Assembly (NCBI RefSeq): GCF_000741255.1
Contig: NZ_JGZB01000002.1
Location: 205,201 to 269,200, forward strand
Length of the DNA stretch: 64,000 nucleotides
DNA from: Bifidobacterium magnum
GTDB taxonomy: Bacteria; Actinomycetota; Actinomycetes; Actinomycetales; Bifidobacteriaceae
Direction of reading: 5' to 3'
Numbering within the stretch: the stretch's first letter is position 1; each line of letters opens with the position of its first letter. The translations under genes were made by a program, and so were the position numbers. The notes under the pieces are model-generated. The model ran no database searches, was not told where the DNA came from, and saw only the letters and a program-made list of their open reading frames with translations. Positions 8,380-17,230 of this stretch are shown here, piece after piece.

Positions 8380-9525
8380 TTAGACATTGCGCGAATAATA
8401 GGGGCGCGGCACTCGAGCGTCCACCAATTTTTGAATAAAACGTTCCGGCTGGACGAGATCCTCAAAATAGCAGTGCACGATTGTACTAATGCCAATATCA
8501 AAAAGGGCACGGTCGCGTGACGCTTGCGCCGTAATACGTTCCTCAAAAGATTTCCGAGAACTCATATCGGGATCATGATACTTTTGCAATCCGTCAAACT
8601 CGATCACAATTCGCCGCCCATCAGCGCAAGATATAAGCGCGTCAACACGAATGACAGAACCGTGGCGGCGCGGATCAGCAAACTCCACTTGAATTTGCGG
8701 AATTTGAAATCCGCATTGGATGAGCACAGCCCGCATAAACGACTCACCGCCATTTTCACTACGTTGATCGGCGTACTCGAATGCTGTGAGTATTGCGTTG
8801 CAATCCATGCGCAGCTTACCGCATTCGTCGACAATCTCATCAATGGACAACCCATATGCAAGGGCGGAATCCGCAATAGCGAGGCGATGCGGGAAAAGGC
8901 TGACATTCATGGCGTCAATGATCGTGCGTACTGGAGAAGTGACGGGCATGCCTTGAACCACAGTAAACTCGTCATCCGGAATATATAAGTAGCGCAGCGG
9001 TTGGCGAGACCGTTGAACAAGCGGTGAATCCGATATATACCCGGATGTGGATGCGTGGTGAGATTGACGTGGCTTATAGCTGCGTGGGTGTCCTATACAA
9101 TTCGCCCATGCGCTGCGAACGGTGATGGCGGACTCGTGCATGTATCGCGAATGCTCGAATCCATACGCTTCCAAAGCGGACATACCCGCGAAAATCCATT
9201 TTGGATGGCGTAACGTCAATGCCCGCATGATATGCATATGGCGCTCGCAGAGCGATAATTGTTGCCAGTAATCATAGGGAGCATACAGATTAAGGTACGG
9301 TTTTGCCAATATCCCCGAGGCGACAAGTCGGTGGAATTGCTGGCGCTGGGTGCCGTTGGTCGCATAGGCGCAGCGTTGCTCCTCGATCGCTTTGGCTATG
9401 ACGGCGGTGAGCGCGCCCCAGGTTCTTCCGGCATCGGTAGTCATAAAAACACCGTAAGCGGGGCGCCGACATGTGTGCATCTTATGAGTGGCGGTGTGGT
9501 CTATTGGCCATTTTGGACGATGCAT
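8380..9525 (-). CDS. AbiEi-like / DUF559-type (VSR-like fold) hypothetical protein
   Basis: This protein of up to 381 residues (an ATG at 9444 would give 354) has an N-terminal winged-helix-like segment with the QFHRLVASGILAKPYLNLYA pattern seen in AbiEi-type transcriptional repressor/antitoxin proteins. The C-terminal domain carries a VSR/DUF559-like nuclease signature: RVDALIS then RRIVIEFDG (about 310-330), with a charged motif spaced like a PD-(D/E)xK core. Proteins of this layout are common in bifidobacteria and of unproven function; some are mis-annotated. No AbiEii nucleotidyltransferase partner is next to it. Neither start has a clear ribosome site. Three copies of a 50-bp palindrome flank it, and its codon use is less GC-biased than its neighbours, both hinting at mobility. 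Confidence 0.6.
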   Translation of the reverse strand: MHRPKWPIDHTATHKMHTCRRPAYGVFMTTDAGRTWGALTAVIAKAIEEQRCAYATNGTQRQQFHRLVASGILAKPYLNLYAPYDYWQQLSLCERHMHIMRALTLRHPKWIFAGMSALEAYGFEHSRYMHESAITVRSAWANCIGHPRSYKPRQSHHASTSGYISDSPLVQRSRQPLRYLYIPDDEFTVVQGMPVTSPVRTIIDAMNVSLFPHRLAIADSALAYGLSIDEIVDECGKLRMDCNAILTAFEYADQRSENGGESFMRAVLIQCGFQIPQIQVEFADPRRHGSVIRVDALISCADGRRIVIEFDGLQKYHDPDMSSRKSFEERITAQASRDRALFDIGISTIVHCYFEDLVQPERFIQKLVDARVPRPYYSRNV

Positions 9526-9576
9526 TGTGGAAACTTTATGCCGGTTTTCGGATCAGTTTTCTCTTTCGCCGTTCTT

Positions 9577-9626
9577 TTCTGCAAATTGAGACAGACACGC
9601 CGGAGATTGTGTCTCAAAATGCAGAA
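9577..9626 (-). repeat. 50-bp palindromic element, copy 3 (inverted)
   Basis: Arms TTCTGCAAATTGAGACA and TGTCTCAAAATGCAGAA enclose a 16-bp core, GACACGCCGGAGATTG. That core matches the reverse complement of the copy 1/2 core at its first nine bases. This copy is therefore opposite in orientation, 51 bp upstream of the AbiEi-like start. Confidence 0.75.
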
Positions 9627-9801
9627 GAAGATGTGAGGAGGAAAGATAACGGCATAGTAGGTGGCGTCCAGAGAACGATCATCGTATGCATTTTGTGCAT
9701 ATAGTCCCATGCAATAAAACTATTTGTTTTATATTGAGTTTTTTCCCACAATACAAATACTGACAGTCATATCCTGCGATTGTGGAAAGGAACATCGTTC
9801 A

Positions 9802-10773
9802 ATGCAGCTGGAACTTACTCCCGCTTGGGACAAGGTATTTGACCGCAACGAGAACGTCGACCATGACAAGATCACGTTCCATAACCGCTACGGTATAGAA
9901 CTCGCGGCGGATGTATACAAGCCGAAAAACGCCACGGAACCGCTGGCGGCCATTGCCGTAAGCGGGCCGTTCGGCGCCGTCAAGGAACAGTCCAGCGGCC
10001 TGTACGCCCAAGAACTGGCGTCGCGCGGCTTCCTGACCATCGCCTTCGACCCGTCGTTTACGGGAGAATCGGGCGGTGCGCCGCGTTACATGGCTTCCCC
10101 GGACATCAACACGGAAGATTTCCTGGCGGCCGTGGACTACTTGAGCAACCGCGAGGACGTGGATCCCGATCGTGTCGGCATTCTCGGCATCTGCGGTTTC
10201 GGCGGCATGGCTGTCAACGCCGCGGCACTGGACCCGCGCATCAAGGCGACCGTGGCCTCCACCATGTACGACATGAGCCGCGTCAACGCCAACGGCTATT
10301 TCGACGGCGAGAACAGCGAAGTGCAGCGTATGGAAAAGCGCCGTGCCATGGCCCGGGAACGCACCGCCGAATACGCGGACCGCAATTACCAGCGCGCCGG
10401 CGGCGTGGTGGATCCCGTTCCGGACGACGCCCCGCTGTTCGTGCAGCAGTATCACGACTATTACAAGACCCCGCGCGGGTACCATCCGCGTTCCCTGAAC
10501 TCCACGGACGGCTGGACGGCCATCGGCTGCCAAAGCTTCTTGAACCAGCAGCTGCTGGCGTATGCGGATGAAATTGAGAACGCCGTGCTGCTCGTTCACG
10601 GCAGCGAGGCCCATTCGCGCTACTTCAGCGAGGACACGTACAAGCGACTTAAGGGCGACAACAAGGAATTGATGATCATTCCGGGCGCCGTTCACGTGGA
10701 CCTGTACGACAATTACGACTACATTCCGTTCGACAAGATCGAATCGTTCTACACCCAGTACTTGGGCAAGTAA
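9802..10773 (+). CDS. Alpha/beta hydrolase (dienelactone hydrolase/YcjY-like)
   Basis: A 323-residue cytosolic alpha/beta hydrolase. The nucleophile elbow reads GILGICGFGG (about 131-140), placing a cysteine where most family members have serine, as in dienelactone hydrolases. The acid and histidine regions are visible as VLLVHGSEAHSRYFSED and IPGAVHVDLYD near the C-terminus. The region GPFGAVKEQSSGLYAQELASRGF matches the YcjY-like COG1073 group. The ATG at 9802 is preferred because AAAGGA lies 11 bp upstream; an earlier in-frame ATG at 9724 has no ribosome site. It is followed 45 bp later by a CMD-cupin gene, so the pair is probably co-transcribed. Substrate unknown. Confidence 0.8.
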   Translation: MQLELTPAWDKVFDRNENVDHDKITFHNRYGIELAADVYKPKNATEPLAAIAVSGPFGAVKEQSSGLYAQELASRGFLTIAFDPSFTGESGGAPRYMASPDINTEDFLAAVDYLSNREDVDPDRVGILGICGFGGMAVNAAALDPRIKATVASTMYDMSRVNANGYFDGENSEVQRMEKRRAMARERTAEYADRNYQRAGGVVDPVPDDAPLFVQQYHDYYKTPRGYHPRSLNSTDGWTAIGCQSFLNQQLLAYADEIENAVLLVHGSEAHSRYFSEDTYKRLKGDNKELMIIPGAVHVDLYDNYDYIPFDKIESFYTQYLGK

Positions 10774-10818
10774 CCGTATCCATATCTTATTCAATCCATA
10801 TTTTCTAAGGAGCCCGCA

Positions 10819-11580
10819 ATGACGGTGACACAAACCGCCGGACGCGACCAGCTGGGCGATTTCGCCCCTGATTTCGCCCATTTCAACGACGACGTGTTGT
10901 TCGGGGAAAATTGGAACATTCCCGGCATCGACCTCAAGACGCGCTGCCTGATCACCGTGGTCACGCTCATGAGCCAAGGCATTACCGACACGTCGCTGGT
11001 CTACCATCTGCAGAACGCCAAGGACCATGGCGTGACGCGCGAGGAAATCGTCGCCACGATCACGCATGTGGCGTTCTATGCGGGTTGGCCGAAGGCATGG
11101 GCCGTATTCCGCATGGCCAAGGACGTGTGGAACGAGCCCGCGGATCCGGCGGCCGACGCCAAAGCGCAGTTCGAATCCAGCATGATTTTCCCGATCGGGG
11201 AGCCGAACGACGCGTTCGCGCAATATTTCATCGGCCAAAGCTATCTGGCGCCCGTAAGCACTGAACAGGTCAACATGTTCAATGTGTCGTTCGAGCCGGG
11301 ATGCCGCAACAATTGGCATATCCACCATGCCGACCAGGGCGGCGGCCAAATTCTCATCGGTGTGGCCGGACGCGGATTCGTGCAGATCGAAGGACGGGAT
11401 CCTATTGAAATCCTGCCGGGCGCGTGCGTGAACATTCCCGCCAACGCCAAGCATTGGCATGGCGCCGCTCCCGACAGCTGGTTTGCTCATCTCGCCGTGG
11501 AAGTCCCCGGAACGAACAGGAGCAACGAATGGCTCGAGCCTGTGGAAGACGCCGAATACATCGCGGCTACCTCCCGCTAA
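10819..11580 (+). CDS. Carboxymuconolactone decarboxylase-like / cupin fusion protein
   Basis: 253 residues with two domains. The N-terminal part (about 30-115) is CMD/AhpD-like: TRCLITVVTLMSQG, then HLQNAKDHGVTREEIVATIT and HVAFYAGWPKAW. The CxxC pair of AhpD is absent, so peroxidase activity is unlikely. The C-terminal part (about 150-235) is a cupin with metal-ligand histidines in WHIHHADQGGGQ and a second histidine cluster in AKHWHGAAPD. Such fusions are usually annotated as quinol/peroxide-related or uncharacterised. RBS AAGGAG lies 6 bp before the ATG. Coupling with the hydrolase upstream suggests detoxification or carbon-compound turnover, but this is inference. Confidence 0.85.
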   Translation: MTVTQTAGRDQLGDFAPDFAHFNDDVLFGENWNIPGIDLKTRCLITVVTLMSQGITDTSLVYHLQNAKDHGVTREEIVATITHVAFYAGWPKAWAVFRMAKDVWNEPADPAADAKAQFESSMIFPIGEPNDAFAQYFIGQSYLAPVSTEQVNMFNVSFEPGCRNNWHIHHADQGGGQILIGVAGRGFVQIEGRDPIEILPGACVNIPANAKHWHGAAPDSWFAHLAVEVPGTNRSNEWLEPVEDAEYIAATSR

Positions 11581-11622
11581 ACGCAGCGGCGGCAGGTGCG
11601 CAGTGATCCGTTCTGCATACTG

Positions 11623-12633
11623 TTAACAGCCTTTCGGAACAATCTTTTGCGCGCCTAAAGCGGCGCCGAAGAACATGATCTGGGCGGCCAGCACGGGCAG
11701 CAGGAACGCCAGCGTACCGATGTGGCCCGTGCATGCGCCAATCACGACAATGGCGATTTGCGGCGTGGCGACGACAAGTGCGTCGCCACGCCTTTTCCAT
11801 ATCGCATAGGCGACAAAGCCTACGAACAGCACCACATAGATTGGCGTATGCATCCACAAGGAAAGCCATGATTCGACATTCTGCGCGGCATGGGAGATTC
11901 CCTCGGTCATGGGTACGGACACCGGATGCTGCCCGGCGGAACCAACAGGGAATCCGAAACGTGTCGAGGTGCTGGTGCCCACTATCAGCACGATGCCGGC
12001 CACCACGGTTCCAAGCGCGAGCCAGGAACATACGCGTCCCTCCCGATTGGCGTGCGCCCACGTATGGTAGCGTTTTTGCGCCAACGTATATCCCAATGCG
12101 GCCGCCCAAGTGGCCGCGGCAATCCACCATCCATACGCGTCAAGCCATACGATCAATATGGACGAGCCAAACAGCTGCAACCATGTGCGCACGTTTTGCG
12201 CGGCGCCATATACGATGAACGCGCACGAGGAAGTGGCCACGCAAATCATCATCGCGAACAGCGGGTAGCGGATATCCGCGGCCGTGAGCATGCCCCATAC
12301 GGGAAACAGGCCAAAGAATGCCAATGATCCCCAGATTAGCCAATTGGGACCGCGCAACCGGACAATCGTACGTACGGCCAACGAATGGGAAACAACACAC
12401 ACGAACAGTTCGAATGCGAGCAGCACCCAATACCAGGGCGAACGCAACGGTACGGGAACGGAATGGGCCAATCCGAATGTGATCGAAGAACGCAACAACG
12501 CCACCACATACGGCACCCAGCATGCGGACAGCACAAGGGCGGGCGTCAAGACGGGGTGGCGGTCGAAAAATCCGCCGGGCGCCACGCTGCGCACAATCCA
12601 AGGCCTGATAGCAGTCGCATCATTCGTCGTCAT
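11623..12633 (-). CDS. Polytopic membrane protein of unknown function
   Basis: A 336-residue protein with about nine hydrophobic helices and no soluble domain. The N-terminal WVPYVVALLRSS stretch and LTAADIRYPLFAMM recall the DUF6020 glycosyltransferase-like membrane proteins of bifidobacteria. Those are longer (over 500), so this may be a short relative; the assignment is weak. The ATG at 12633 is chosen because the sequence further upstream is a terminator stem of the preceding gene. Confidence 0.55.
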   Translation of the reverse strand: MTTNDATAIRPWIVRSVAPGGFFDRHPVLTPALVLSACWVPYVVALLRSSITFGLAHSVPVPLRSPWYWVLLAFELFVCVVSHSLAVRTIVRLRGPNWLIWGSLAFFGLFPVWGMLTAADIRYPLFAMMICVATSSCAFIVYGAAQNVRTWLQLFGSSILIVWLDAYGWWIAAATWAAALGYTLAQKRYHTWAHANREGRVCSWLALGTVVAGIVLIVGTSTSTRFGFPVGSAGQHPVSVPMTEGISHAAQNVESWLSLWMHTPIYVVLFVGFVAYAIWKRRGDALVVATPQIAIVVIGACTGHIGTLAFLLPVLAAQIMFFGAALGAQKIVPKGC

Positions 12634-12646
12634 GGTTCCACCATAC

Positions 12647-12682
12647 AAAACCGCCCCCGGCGCGTTCGCTGGAGGCGGTTTT
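12647..12682 (-). terminator. Rho-independent terminator after the CmpB-like gene
   Basis: AAAACCGCC (12647-12655) pairs with GGCGGTTTT (12674-12682). On the reverse strand the stem ends in a T-run, terminating the gene at 12737-13372. Confidence 0.7.
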
Positions 12683-12736
12683 ATATAGGTCCGGGTCAGC
12701 CCGGAATAAATTTAGGCGAGTACGGATGAATCCGCG

Positions 12737-13372
12737 CTAGGCCCCGATCATGGGCACATAGGTCGCGATACAGGCGATCGCGAACAGCACCATGAGGATC
12801 ACAAACACGATATTGGCGGTACGCGGCTTCATATGCATGAAAATGCGGCAGATGACCGGATAGAACAGCCATACGTAAATCACGGCGAGCAGTCCGATGA
12901 AGAAGTCGTTGACCACCCAGCCCTGGTTGAAGATGTTGCCGGGCAGCACCGAATTGTCCCAGTACGGGTATTGGCCGTGCTCATTGGGCTGGTTGATGAT
13001 CAGGCCGATCACCGTTTCCAACACGGCGGCCAGCACGAAGCAGATGACAAAAGTTTCCAGCAACGCGCCCCAAATGGTTTTGCGGCGGCGCACGATGCCT
13101 TCCTTGATCGGCTCAATGACCAGTGTCATGACTACTGCGCCGATGCCGTACACCCAGTACGGCACATACCACGGGTCATGCCATACGGCGTAGGAGTCGG
13201 CGACAATGCCGAAATGATGGTTCATGAGCAGACAGTAGGGCAGTTCGCACCAGTGGCCCACAATGCTGAACAGCGCCAGGCACAGGATCAGTGTGCGCCA
13301 AAAGAACCAGGTGCGCGGTTTGAAATATCCGAGTTCCTCATTGCGTATCGTATTGTTGCTGTTTTTCGCCAT
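12737..13372 (-). CDS. Putative ABC-transporter-permease-like membrane protein (CmpB family)
   Basis: 211 residues with five hydrophobic segments (about residues 25-45, 65-88, 105-125, 155-175, 185-205). The GHWCELPYCLL segment and the short conserved loops (EPIKEGIVRRRKT) fit the 'putative ABC transporter permease' family PF06541, whose function is not established. No ATPase gene is adjacent. The ATG at 13372 is chosen over an upstream in-frame start because AGAAGGA lies 9 bp before it. Confidence 0.55.
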   Translation of the reverse strand: MAKNSNNTIRNEELGYFKPRTWFFWRTLILCLALFSIVGHWCELPYCLLMNHHFGIVADSYAVWHDPWYVPYWVYGIGAVVMTLVIEPIKEGIVRRRKTIWGALLETFVICFVLAAVLETVIGLIINQPNEHGQYPYWDNSVLPGNIFNQGWVVNDFFIGLLAVIYVWLFYPVICRIFMHMKPRTANIVFVILMVLFAIACIATYVPMIGA

Positions 13373-13622
13373 GGTGCGCCGTCCTTCTATAGGTCTTGTT
13401 GCAGTGTAACGCCACCGCGGCCCCGCGCAAACGGCTGTTATCTCATGGCCGACTGGCGGCGCGTGAGACATTTCGCCACACACCTCATCTCCTATGCCAT
13501 ACTCAAGGCACCGCGCGCCACAACGGTTCGCATACTCGTTCGGGCCGGACACTGAGGCGCGCAAGAGCAAGGAAAATCAAGAGAAATCAAGGAAAACCAA
13601 CAAAAATAGCAGAGGAGGGGAA

Positions 13623-14966
13623 ATGCGACTCGAGAATCGATCGGTTGGCGAAACTTTGGTGCGGTTCATACGTCGATGCGCCGCCATGGTGGCGCTGCTC
13701 ACGTTTGCGCTCGCCGGCGTGGCCGCAACGGGCTTGGCCGCGGGTTCGGCATACGCCACGGAAGACACGTCTTCTCAAGATTCCGTAACGGTGACCGATA
13801 GTGCGGGCAATGTGCTGGGCGCCACGGAAAACAACAATGTGGCCGCTGACATGGAAGTGAAGCACGACCTATATTGGGTGGGGCAGAATACCACCGTCGA
13901 GCGGATCCGCGTAGGCGGCGACATTATCATGGCCGGCCAGCAGGTGGACGTCAACAACGCGTATGTGGGCGGCAGCATCCGTGTGGCCGCGCAAAACATT
14001 GCGGTCCATGACACGACCGTGAACAACAACCTGACCTTGGCGGCGCAAACCATCACCTGCGAGGACATCAGCGTGGATGGAGCCCTGTATGCGGTCGCCC
14101 AAACCGTCAGCATTGTCAATGGAACCTATCATGGCGTGGGTGTCGCCGGCGACTCCGTGACGATCAACGGTACCGTGAACGGTGACGTTTCCGTCGACGC
14201 GAACAAGGTGGTGGTCGGCCCGGACGCCAAGATCACGGGCACGTTGGCCGTGAAATCGTCCAACGAACCTTCGGTGGACGCGTCAGCGCAAATCGGCACG
14301 CTCGACTTCCAGCGTGAAGAGAAAGAGACGGGCAAGCCCGTGCTCGCGACCGTCATTTCCGCAGTCGCAGGTATTGCGGGCACCATCGTGTTCGCCCTGG
14401 CGCTGACTTGGCTGTTGCGTCGCGCCACGGAGAGCGCCGTAACCATGACGCGCACGCATGCGGGACGCATTTTCGGTACGGGCGCCATCGCGTTGATCGC
14501 GCTGCCGCTGTTGTGCATACTGCTGATCTGCCTGACCGTCACCTTGCCGATCGCGATGGCCATTATTTTCGGCGCGGTCATGCTCGGTTTCGCCGCGGTA
14601 CCGTTCGCGGCCGCCGTGTTCGCGCGCATACTGTTCCCGAATATGAACCGCTTCGCATCCGCCGCAATTGGCGCGCTGGTGCTCGGCGTGGCGATGATCG
14701 TGCCGATTCTGGGTGCGGTTGTCGGCCTTGCCGCGTTCCTGTTCATCTTGGGATACGTGGTGCAAGCCATATGGGCTGCGCTGCGCAACCACAAGCGCGA
14801 CGCCATTGCGACAACCCCGACAGCGCCGGCAACCCCGGTATCTTCGGATCCAACCGGTCCCAACGGGATGGCCTACCAGCAGGCTCCGGCCGGAGCGACA
14901 TACGGGTATGGAGCTCCTTATGACGGACCTTCCCAGCAAGACGCACACCGTGATCCCAATGCGTAA
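13623..14966 (+). CDS. Exported bactofilin-like beta-repeat protein with C-terminal membrane domain
   Basis: 447 residues. A long signal-like N-terminus (about 17-45, ending in AAGSAYATEDTS) is followed by a valine/asparagine-rich stretch of short beta repeats (about 65-215: VERIRVGGDIIMAGQQV..., NAYVGGSIRVAAQNIAV...). These resemble the right-handed helix of polymer-forming cytoskeletal (bactofilin) proteins. Three or four membrane helices follow (about 245-390) and then a Pro/Ala/Tyr-rich cytoplasmic or wall-facing tail. In bacteria such proteins may scaffold envelope assemblies. A strong AGGAGG lies 6 bp before the ATG. It is monocistronic with a strong terminator. A signal peptide on a bactofilin-like repeat is less common, because classic bactofilins are cytosolic. 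Confidence 0.7.
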   Translation: MRLENRSVGETLVRFIRRCAAMVALLTFALAGVAATGLAAGSAYATEDTSSQDSVTVTDSAGNVLGATENNNVAADMEVKHDLYWVGQNTTVERIRVGGDIIMAGQQVDVNNAYVGGSIRVAAQNIAVHDTTVNNNLTLAAQTITCEDISVDGALYAVAQTVSIVNGTYHGVGVAGDSVTINGTVNGDVSVDANKVVVGPDAKITGTLAVKSSNEPSVDASAQIGTLDFQREEKETGKPVLATVISAVAGIAGTIVFALALTWLLRRATESAVTMTRTHAGRIFGTGAIALIALPLLCILLICLTVTLPIAMAIIFGAVMLGFAAVPFAAAVFARILFPNMNRFASAAIGALVLGVAMIVPILGAVVGLAAFLFILGYVVQAIWAALRNHKRDAIATTPTAPATPVSSDPTGPNGMAYQQAPAGATYGYGAPYDGPSQQDAHRDPNA

Positions 14967-15008
14967 GTTGCGTGCAAATACAATAAATAAACACATAAAT
15001 AAATAAGA

Positions 15009-15036
15009 GGGAGGCCCCGCATTGCGGGGCCTCCCT
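15009..15036 (+). terminator. Strong hairpin terminator, possibly bidirectional
   Basis: GGGAGGCCCCGC pairs perfectly with GCGGGGCCTCCC around a 3-nt loop, between convergent genes. Confidence 0.8.
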
Positions 15037-15071
15037 TGTTGTTGCCGGTTGCCGCTATATGCCAGTAGTGC

Positions 15072-16952
15072 TTACAGCACGTTGACGCTCATGCGGTGCA
15101 GGAATGCCGCCATGTCCTGACGGACCACGGAGCTGCCTCCACGGAACGTGCGCGTACCGTCCTTTTCTATCCAACCCGTCGTGACTCCCGTGCGCGAGAG
15201 CCATTCGATGTCCTCTGCGTGCGGCGTCTTGTTGTCGCCATCCATCGTCACGTCGGTGAACTCCAGCGCGGTGCCAAGCGTCGGCGTCGCCTTCTGGTAG
15301 TCGGCCAAGCGGTGCAGGAACGCGGACATGTCCTGTCGTACCACGTTGGCGCCCGGACGGAACTCCTTGCGGATCACGTTGCCGTCGGCATCCTTGATGT
15401 CCCATCCCGTGGTGATACCCGTGGACGCGAGCCACAGGATCTCCTTGGAATGCGACGTCTTGCCCTTGACCACATCCGAGAACGGGTTGGCCGCCGACGC
15501 CTCGTCAAAGGCGGGGCTGCCGGCCAGGCGGTACAGGAACGCCGCCATGTCCTGGCGGATCACCGTACGTAGGCCACCGAAGGAGCCATCCGGGAAACCG
15601 GTGGTGATACCCGTGACGCCCAACCACTCTACATCGTCCTCATGGTCGCGGTTGTTCGTGTACTTGACGTCCCAGAAGTGGTACATCGTCTGGGCCGGCG
15701 CGTACTTCTGCGAGTGGTAACGCTCCCACACCACCTTCTTGGCGGCCGGGTCAGTCACGGTAATCACGGTGCCGTGGCGCGGACCGTCACCGTTGGCGTT
15801 GTTGTTCTGCGCCACCGTATAGTTGCGGATCGAGCCGTTGGCGTTCTTGCCGATGGCCTGGACGCGCTTGACGCCGCTGAAGTTGGTCATCGTGGTGCCG
15901 ATCTGCACGTGCGTACCAGTACGCTGGTAGGGTTTGCGGACATGGTCGTCCGGAGTCCACGTGGCCAGTTCGTCGGTGAAGTAGTAGTAGCGGCCGTTGA
16001 ACTTCGTCATGGACGGAGCCTCATAGCCCGTCAACACATTGGCGTTGACCGTCTTCCAGCTGGACTTGTTGCCCACATTGCTGAGGTTCTTGTCCGTGGA
16101 ATAGATTTCGTTGGTCACGCCCTTGCGCTTGATGGACAGGTAGGCAAGGTCACCTTCGAAATACCATGAGCCGTCAATACGGTTGTTGTGCGTATCGTTG
16201 TAGCTGTCGATCGGCAGGTTGATCAGCGTCGCCGCCGAATGCCGTTCGGTAACCTGATTTTCCATCGGGTTCTTGGCCGGATCCTTGGTCGTGGACAGTT
16301 CGTCGAAGGTCACGAGATACGGGTACATCGTGTCCTTTTCAGACTGTCCGTGGAACGAGCCGTACCGTCCCATCGACACCACAACGGCGATTTTGCCGTT
16401 CGGCATGACGGCCCAGTCGGCCGCCACCGCGTCGAAACGTGTCTTGTCGTTGTTGTCGGCCTTCAGGTTCGGTACATCCACCTTGATCTGCTTCTGGTCG
16501 GCCCAGTTGACGAGATCCTTCGAGAACGAGACGACAAGCCCCAACTTGCCATCGTCGCCGCCATTGGATTCGTTGGCCAGCATCCAGAAGTAGCCGTTGT
16601 GGTAAATGATGCTCGGGCAGCTGAACGGCCACAACTTCCCCGTGCGCTTCCAGGAAGCGCCGGGAACAGCGACGGGGTTTTCAGCGGAACCGGAACCCTT
16701 CGCCCACTGCTTGCTCGCGTCGTTCGGATTTTCGTCCACGAACGCTTCGCTGATGCGCTGGAAATTCACGCCGTCATAGGAAGCGAAGAACGTGTCCGTC
16801 GCATCCTTCTAGCTGTTCGTGAACACGCCCAGCATGACATCGGGGTATTCTTCGGCGGCCTGTGCGGTCGTCACAGGGCCCACGCCGACCATGAGAGTGG
16901 CGGTCAGCGCTGCGAGCGCCGTCATGGCGCGTCGCTTCCATGGGAAATGCAT
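15072..16952 (-). pseudogene. Exported GH43-like beta-propeller protein with SLH-type repeats, interrupted by an amber codon
   Basis: Read from the ATG at 16952 (RBS AGAAGGGGG), the gene encodes a signal peptide (MHFPWKRRAMTALAALTATL..., cleavage near TTAQA-AEE). A TAG follows at 16809-16811 (codon 48), then the same frame runs uninterrupted to 15072: 626 codons in all. The propeller part carries GH43-like blades (CPSIIYHNGYFWML; GYEAPSMTKFNGRYYYFTDE), the first with C where GH43 enzymes have the catalytic D of DPS. Three C-terminal SLH-like repeats (about 445-625, each with GITTG... and VRQDMAAFLHR) would tether it to the wall. A GTG at 16769 could start a truncated protein lacking the signal peptide. 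This is either a recent nonsense mutation or a base error. Confidence 0.8.
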
Positions 16953-17053
16953 GATGCCCCCTTCTTAGATTGGTAATGTGCAATTGCTTGTGGTAATACA
17001 CTGCGCGCGCCGTTGCAACTGGCTTTGTTTTCGTTTGTTCAACGAATACTAAG

Positions 17054-17230
17054 GCCGGTTGTACTCCCTCGCCTTGCGGCGGGGAGGCTCCAAGACTCAC
17101 TGAACGCTGATGGGAGCGTTCTGCTTGGTTCGCGTTTCACAGGGTCCTGCGTTGCCAGCCTGCCTCGGGCCGGTCGTCTTACGGTTCCTCCGCGCGCGTT
17201 TAGCGTCTCCTGCGGCACTCGGGGCGACGT
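17054..17230 (-). ncRNA. Probable omega-RNA scaffold overlapping the 3' end of tnpB
   Basis: TnpB nucleases use a guide RNA transcribed from the tnpB 3' end through the element's right end. Here the last 40 bp of the element contain a GC-rich hairpin (reverse strand CCTCCCCGCC-GCAA-GGCGAGG) followed by GAGTACAACC at the boundary. That is the place and shape expected for the scaffold just before the guide. Its 5' end is not determinable; the start given is arbitrary. Confidence 0.4.
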
